This document shows, in pieces, positions 60,619 through 64,000 of a DNA stretch of 64,000 nt (the first letter of the stretch is position 1; every line of letters starts with the position of its first letter). The stretch is from NCBI RefSeq assembly GCF_000703005.1, contig NZ_JNLH01000001.1, positions 461,501 through 525,500 of the forward strand, in the 5' to 3' direction. The translations under genes and the position numbers were made by a program. Source of the stretch: Pseudobutyrivibrio ruminis HUN009 (GTDB taxonomy: Bacteria; Bacillota; Clostridia; Lachnospirales; Lachnospiraceae). Under the pieces are notes generated by a model. The model saw only the letters and a program-made list of their open reading frames with translations. It made no database searches and was not told where the DNA came from.

Positions 60619-62859
60619 TTATTCGCATAGTTCTTCTACTGAAATACAAATAACATCCTTTTTTTCTTTAATCTCTGCACTAATTCCTTCTGCTTCATAT
60701 AAAGGAGTTATAATTACTGCATCAGGATTTATTGACATTCCACAAAAATCATCACGTTTATAAATAGGGTAATCTTTATACATACCACCCTTTCGATCAA
60801 TTAAGGCAACAATAGATATCTCTGTTCCTTCCAAGCGATCTATCAAACATTTACCCAGTCTTCCGGTCCCATAAATAGCAACTCTCTTGTAGTTATTATC
60901 CTTTAACCATGTTGCTATTGTTTTTTCTGGATTCATAAGTTTTATAGCTACATTTTTATATCGTTGCAAACGATTAGTCATAGAAACACTTGTGGTTGTA
61001 TTAGAATTATTTATAGCATTACTATTTCCAATTATATAATCCATGATTAATTCATCATGAATATAATCTGGGTACAGTTCTTTTTTTAAATAATCCTTCA
61101 CCACTGGTATTTCGGTATCCTTTATATTTCTGCAGTTACCATTAATATGCTGTATTGTCCTTCTAAAGTACTCATTTCTGTCATTAGCACACTCACTGTA
61201 TTTTTTTATGATATAGCAGATTGACTTAATATAATTCATGTAATTGTGAGTTACAGAATTATCAGAAACATGAACATCCATAAGCGGTGTATCCAAAAAA
61301 TCAACATTTAAATTAAAAGCTGCTTTGATTGCAAATTCCCAGTCCTCAATTGTGGATATTTCTTCGCTAAATCCACCAATTTTTTCGAAGGAATCTTTCT
61401 TTATAACTATAGTCGGAGCACCTACATAATTATCCAGAAGTAATTCCTGTCCAAAGTCTTTCGACATTTTCTCCCAATCCAAATGCTCATCAACAATATT
61501 TAAGAATTGACTTTTTCTGAATCTGCACATTTGTCCGAATGTCATATCAATTTCTAAATCATTCAGCATTCTATACATTTGAATTGCAAGTTTGTCCGGA
61601 TGCCATTCATCGTCATCATCATGAAAGGCCACATACCTTCCACTTGAGTTTTTCACACCATTGTTTCTAGTGGCAGAAGGCCCTTTATTACTCTCATTTT
61701 TAATATACTTTATATTTTCGTGCTCTTTACATAACCTTTCTGCAACTTTTCCTGTGTCGTCAGTAGAGCAATCATCCGAAATAATTATCTCAATATTCTT
61801 ATATGTCTGATTCAAAACACTACCAACTGACATCGGTAGTTTGTCAGCTCTATTATATGTTGAAATAATTACCGAAACCAATGGTTCTTCATCAGAGAAA
61901 TCTCCAAATCCTATGTTTTCTAGTGCATCCATTGAATTTACTTTCTTTCGTCTGGCAGCTTCCAGAAATCTATTTCTAAGGACAATTGTGATATATTCAC
62001 GCCTCTGTGGATGCTTTTCGATTAATTGTTTTTGGATTTTCTTCATTACCAAAAATAATTTATGCACGTCATACGATATCGAATCCTTATATTCACTATA
62101 GGCCTCACAAAATACATTGTACTCATCTTCCTCAAGCTCTACACCTCGTTTTTCTAATCCAAGACGCTGTATCTCCGCAAATTTTTTTGCTCGTTCATCA
62201 GCTAATTCGCCACGAACACGTGTAGTTTCATTTCCATCTCTGCAACGCCATTTAAGGAAAACATCGGTAAAATTATATATATCCGCGACTGCTGAAAATT
62301 CAGTCCAAAACCTATAGTCTTCCATCCCCAACATATTGTCATGAAAACATATTTTTTTATTCTCAAGCGTAGATTTCCTAAAAATCGTGGAGCTATTAGC
62401 CATTGGACATTGAAATACTATATCAAGCCACAAATACTGTGGATTATTTATCATTTTTGCACAATCAGATATCTGATTGTCTCTAGAATCTATTGTTATA
62501 ACATTACCACCTACAGCTCCTATTTCTGGATGATTTTCTAAATAACACACTTCTTTTTCAAAGCGATCTACTACAGTCAAATCATCGTTATCCATAAGCG
62601 CTATATATTCACCTTTAGCGTTTGCCAATCCAATGTTTCTACTTTTGGCAATTCCTTGATTAGTTTTATTATTAATTATACGAATACGATTATCCTTAAT
62701 TCTTCTCACAACATCCATTGTGTTATCTGTGGAACAATCATCAATTATTAAAAGTTCAAAATCAGTGTATGTCTGATTTAAGATACTATTTATAGTTTTT
62801 TCTATAAATTTTTCAGCATTGTATGCTGGCATTATTACACTTACTTTTGGATTACTCAA
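60619..62859 (-). CDS. Tandem GT2 protein with C-terminal Rossmann module
   Basis: 746 residues, TTG start with GGAGG at spacing 8; the first strand SNPKVSVIMPAYNAEKF would be lost from any later start. Two complete GT2 domains: residues 5-300 (DDCSTDNT; MDNDD) and 335-580 (SDDCSTDDT; HDDDDEWHPDKL). Residues 655-746 are the Rossmann-like module (VAIYGTGRLGKCLIDRL). A bifunctional polymerising glycosyltransferase is possible, adding two alternating sugars; not shown. A hairpin leader precedes it. Confidence 0.87.
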   Translation of the reverse strand: MSNPKVSVIMPAYNAEKFIEKTINSILNQTYTDFELLIIDDCSTDNTMDVVRRIKDNRIRIINNKTNQGIAKSRNIGLANAKGEYIALMDNDDLTVVDRFEKEVCYLENHPEIGAVGGNVITIDSRDNQISDCAKMINNPQYLWLDIVFQCPMANSSTIFRKSTLENKKICFHDNMLGMEDYRFWTEFSAVADIYNFTDVFLKWRCRDGNETTRVRGELADERAKKFAEIQRLGLEKRGVELEEDEYNVFCEAYSEYKDSISYDVHKLFLVMKKIQKQLIEKHPQRREYITIVLRNRFLEAARRKKVNSMDALENIGFGDFSDEEPLVSVIISTYNRADKLPMSVGSVLNQTYKNIEIIISDDCSTDDTGKVAERLCKEHENIKYIKNESNKGPSATRNNGVKNSSGRYVAFHDDDDEWHPDKLAIQMYRMLNDLEIDMTFGQMCRFRKSQFLNIVDEHLDWEKMSKDFGQELLLDNYVGAPTIVIKKDSFEKIGGFSEEISTIEDWEFAIKAAFNLNVDFLDTPLMDVHVSDNSVTHNYMNYIKSICYIIKKYSECANDRNEYFRRTIQHINGNCRNIKDTEIPVVKDYLKKELYPDYIHDELIMDYIIGNSNAINNSNTTTSVSMTNRLQRYKNVAIKLMNPEKTIATWLKDNNYKRVAIYGTGRLGKCLIDRLEGTEISIVALIDRKGGMYKDYPIYKRDDFCGMSINPDAVIITPLYEAEGISAEIKEKKDVICISVEELCE

Positions 62860-62903
62860 TTAATATACCTCCAAATTTAGAGCTTTATCTCCTTAATATC
62901 TTG

Positions 62904-62942
62904 AAAAAAGCTGTGCTCTAACGAGTCACAGCTTTCATTATA
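62904..62942 (-). promoter_or_regulatory. TATAAT box and hairpin/T-tract before the tandem GT2 gene
   Basis: TATAAT (62937-62942), then stem AAAGCTGTG/CACAGCTTT (62927-62935, 62907-62915), T6, and the ribosome site GGAGG of the gene starting at 62859. It may also end the transcript of the gene upstream. Confidence 0.6.
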
Positions 62943-63015
62943 CACTAAAGAAGTTGTATGTGCCATTTCTTAGGGATATTAAAAAACTGTTTTTGCATTT
63001 TTATGACTATTATCT

Positions 63016-64000
63016 CTATACAAATATTTTTCTATCTTTTTCGTCATATACCAAATCCACCACCCATTCAATCTGAATTGATTCCCTGTGATTTTTTTCA
63101 ATGCTTTTTTTTATAGATTCATAGTTTTTTTTACTTCTAACGCATATAACATAAATGTCTACTTTTTTTCTATATGTTTCCTCTAATGATCTTAGTTTAA
63201 TTCCATATCGTTTATTTATATTTTTATAATTAGCATCTGTCCATGCAACAATTTTGCACTTATTCTTAATATTTCTGTATAAACGCATTCCAGCCATTCC
63301 AGCTCCACATAAAACAATCCGCTTTTTATAAAGTCTGGAAAAATATCTATCCGTAAGTTCTTCTGGTATTTGCATGTCTCCTTGCCAATCCCCCGGTTCT
63401 TCCAGATAAATTCTATGTCCCCCTAATGTCAGTATATACTTTTTAAATGAACACTTAATTTCATCCCTTCGTGTAGTCGTATATGGCAGCCCATATCCTC
63501 CAGATATTCCTTCAAAGCAAATTTGTATCGGAAGCGAAACAACAGGAATGCTTTCATTTCTAATTATTTCAGGATACATGCTTTCAATTGAATTTGATTT
63601 TATATTAATTTTTTTATTATATGGACGTGAAAAATACTTTTTAAAAGTTTCAACATTCAGTGCAAAAAATCTTGTATCAACTTTCTCAAGAACATCTTTT
63701 CCAAATGTCACAAAATAGTTTCTTTTCGATGACACCAGGGAGACTACTTGATTGATATTCCTAATAATCAAACGTCCTGTTGTTTTTATAAAATAATCAT
63801 TTTCTTCTAAAAGCCTACTATTATTCATAGCAAAGTCCATAAGTTCAGCTTCACCAAATGATTTACCTATATCAACGGTACCTCCAATGTCACCAATAAA
63901 CGTTAACCATTCGAAATCTATATCTTTTTTTTTCGCTAAAGCCTTCACCTCATCTGGACACGGTTCTCCCGAATTTTCACAAAACAAAATTTTCTTTACA
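63016..64000 (-). CDS. Putative glycosyltransferase-like protein with Rossmann module, 5' end missing
   Basis: Partial: the frame is open to the right edge (upstream codons encode VKKIL before FCENSG), so the true start lies outside. Residues around FIKTTGRLIIRNINQVV resemble the WavE-like or related sugar-transferase core, with SGGYGLPYTTTRRDE further on. The C-terminal part is a Rossmann-like module (RIVLCGAGMAGMRLYRN). Its stop is 156 bases before the tandem GT2 start; a hairpin lies between. Function is inferred from neighbours and the weak GT resemblance. Confidence 0.65.
   Translation of the reverse strand, partial: VKKILFCENSGEPCPDEVKALAKKKDIDFEWLTFIGDIGGTVDIGKSFGEAELMDFAMNNSRLLEENDYFIKTTGRLIIRNINQVVSLVSSKRNYFVTFGKDVLEKVDTRFFALNVETFKKYFSRPYNKKINIKSNSIESMYPEIIRNESIPVVSLPIQICFEGISGGYGLPYTTTRRDEIKCSFKKYILTLGGHRIYLEEPGDWQGDMQIPEELTDRYFSRLYKKRIVLCGAGMAGMRLYRNIKNKCKIVAWTDANYKNINKRYGIKLRSLEETYRKKVDIYVICVRSKKNYESIKKSIEKNHRESIQIEWVVDLVYDEKDRKIFV

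Noticed and set aside
1..64000. CRISPR arrays, tRNA or rRNA genes
   Set aside because: No regularly spaced repeats, cas genes, cloverleaf-like or rRNA-like sequence was found on reading both strands.

Overview
The window looks like a low-GC Gram-positive anaerobe of the Lachnospiraceae (Butyrivibrio/Pseudobutyrivibrio type). This is inferred from strong AGGAGG-type ribosome binding sites, an acidic T/E/S-rich linker in the sugar-binding lipoprotein, a rubredoxin-fused flavoprotein, a bile-salt-hydrolase family enzyme and very long surface-polysaccharide operons. Nearly all genes lie on the minus strand; only a TraX/GGDEF fusion (8.5-10.8 kb) and a TspO gene (27.7 kb) are on plus. I see no rRNA, tRNA, CRISPR array, complete insertion sequence or integrase.

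Layout: 1-1.5 kb, end of a MurJ/Wzx-type flippase and a pair of SMR-like half transporters. 1.5-2.95 kb, an HTH-DUF3990 gene with a small partner, behind a promoter inside a repeated operator. 3.0-6.6 kb, capF-capG-capE for UDP-L-FucNAc. 6.65-18.8 kb, an FkbH protein and a seven-gene operon (CapD-type dehydratase, acyltransferase, GtrB, GtrII, DUF4910, AAC(3)-like acyltransferase, acyl carrier protein), suggesting carrier-protein-dependent acyl decoration of a glycan. 18.9-22.6 kb, membrane proteins including a GT-C glycosyltransferase. 22.7-27.5 kb, a MalEFG-type sugar importer with its LacI regulator and two matching operators. 27.7-33.6 kb, housekeeping and stress genes: TspO, a PhoR/PhoB pair with a Na/Pi transporter, HicAB, PsiE and flavoredoxin-rubredoxin, with Pho-box-like repeats before the Na/Pi and flavoredoxin-PsiE units. 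33.6-37.9 kb, a choloylglycine-hydrolase family enzyme, a Nim-like protein, an initiating sugar transferase, a GT2 and a DegT aminotransferase.

38.1-42.2 kb is AT-richer and looks like a defence island: AbiH, a WYL regulator, a ThsB-like TIR protein, a RipA-like two-TM protein and a second two-TM protein. It sits between polysaccharide blocks and is the best candidate for an incompletely described system.

42.3-64 kb is a second, AT-rich glycan locus. It holds an FdtA/FdtB/GNAT aminosugar branch, a CDP-glucose 4,6-dehydratase, an MBOAT plus SGNH O-acylation pair, two LicD phosphotransferase fusions, a cytidylyltransferase fusion, a TagGH/Wzm-Wzt ABC exporter and several GT2 enzymes. A small GxG Rossmann-like domain recurs in five of these proteins, once duplicated. 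Several operon heads share one architecture: a TATAAT box, directly followed by a hairpin and T-tract, then a ribosome binding site and start codon. This suggests attenuation or antitermination control across the glycan genes.
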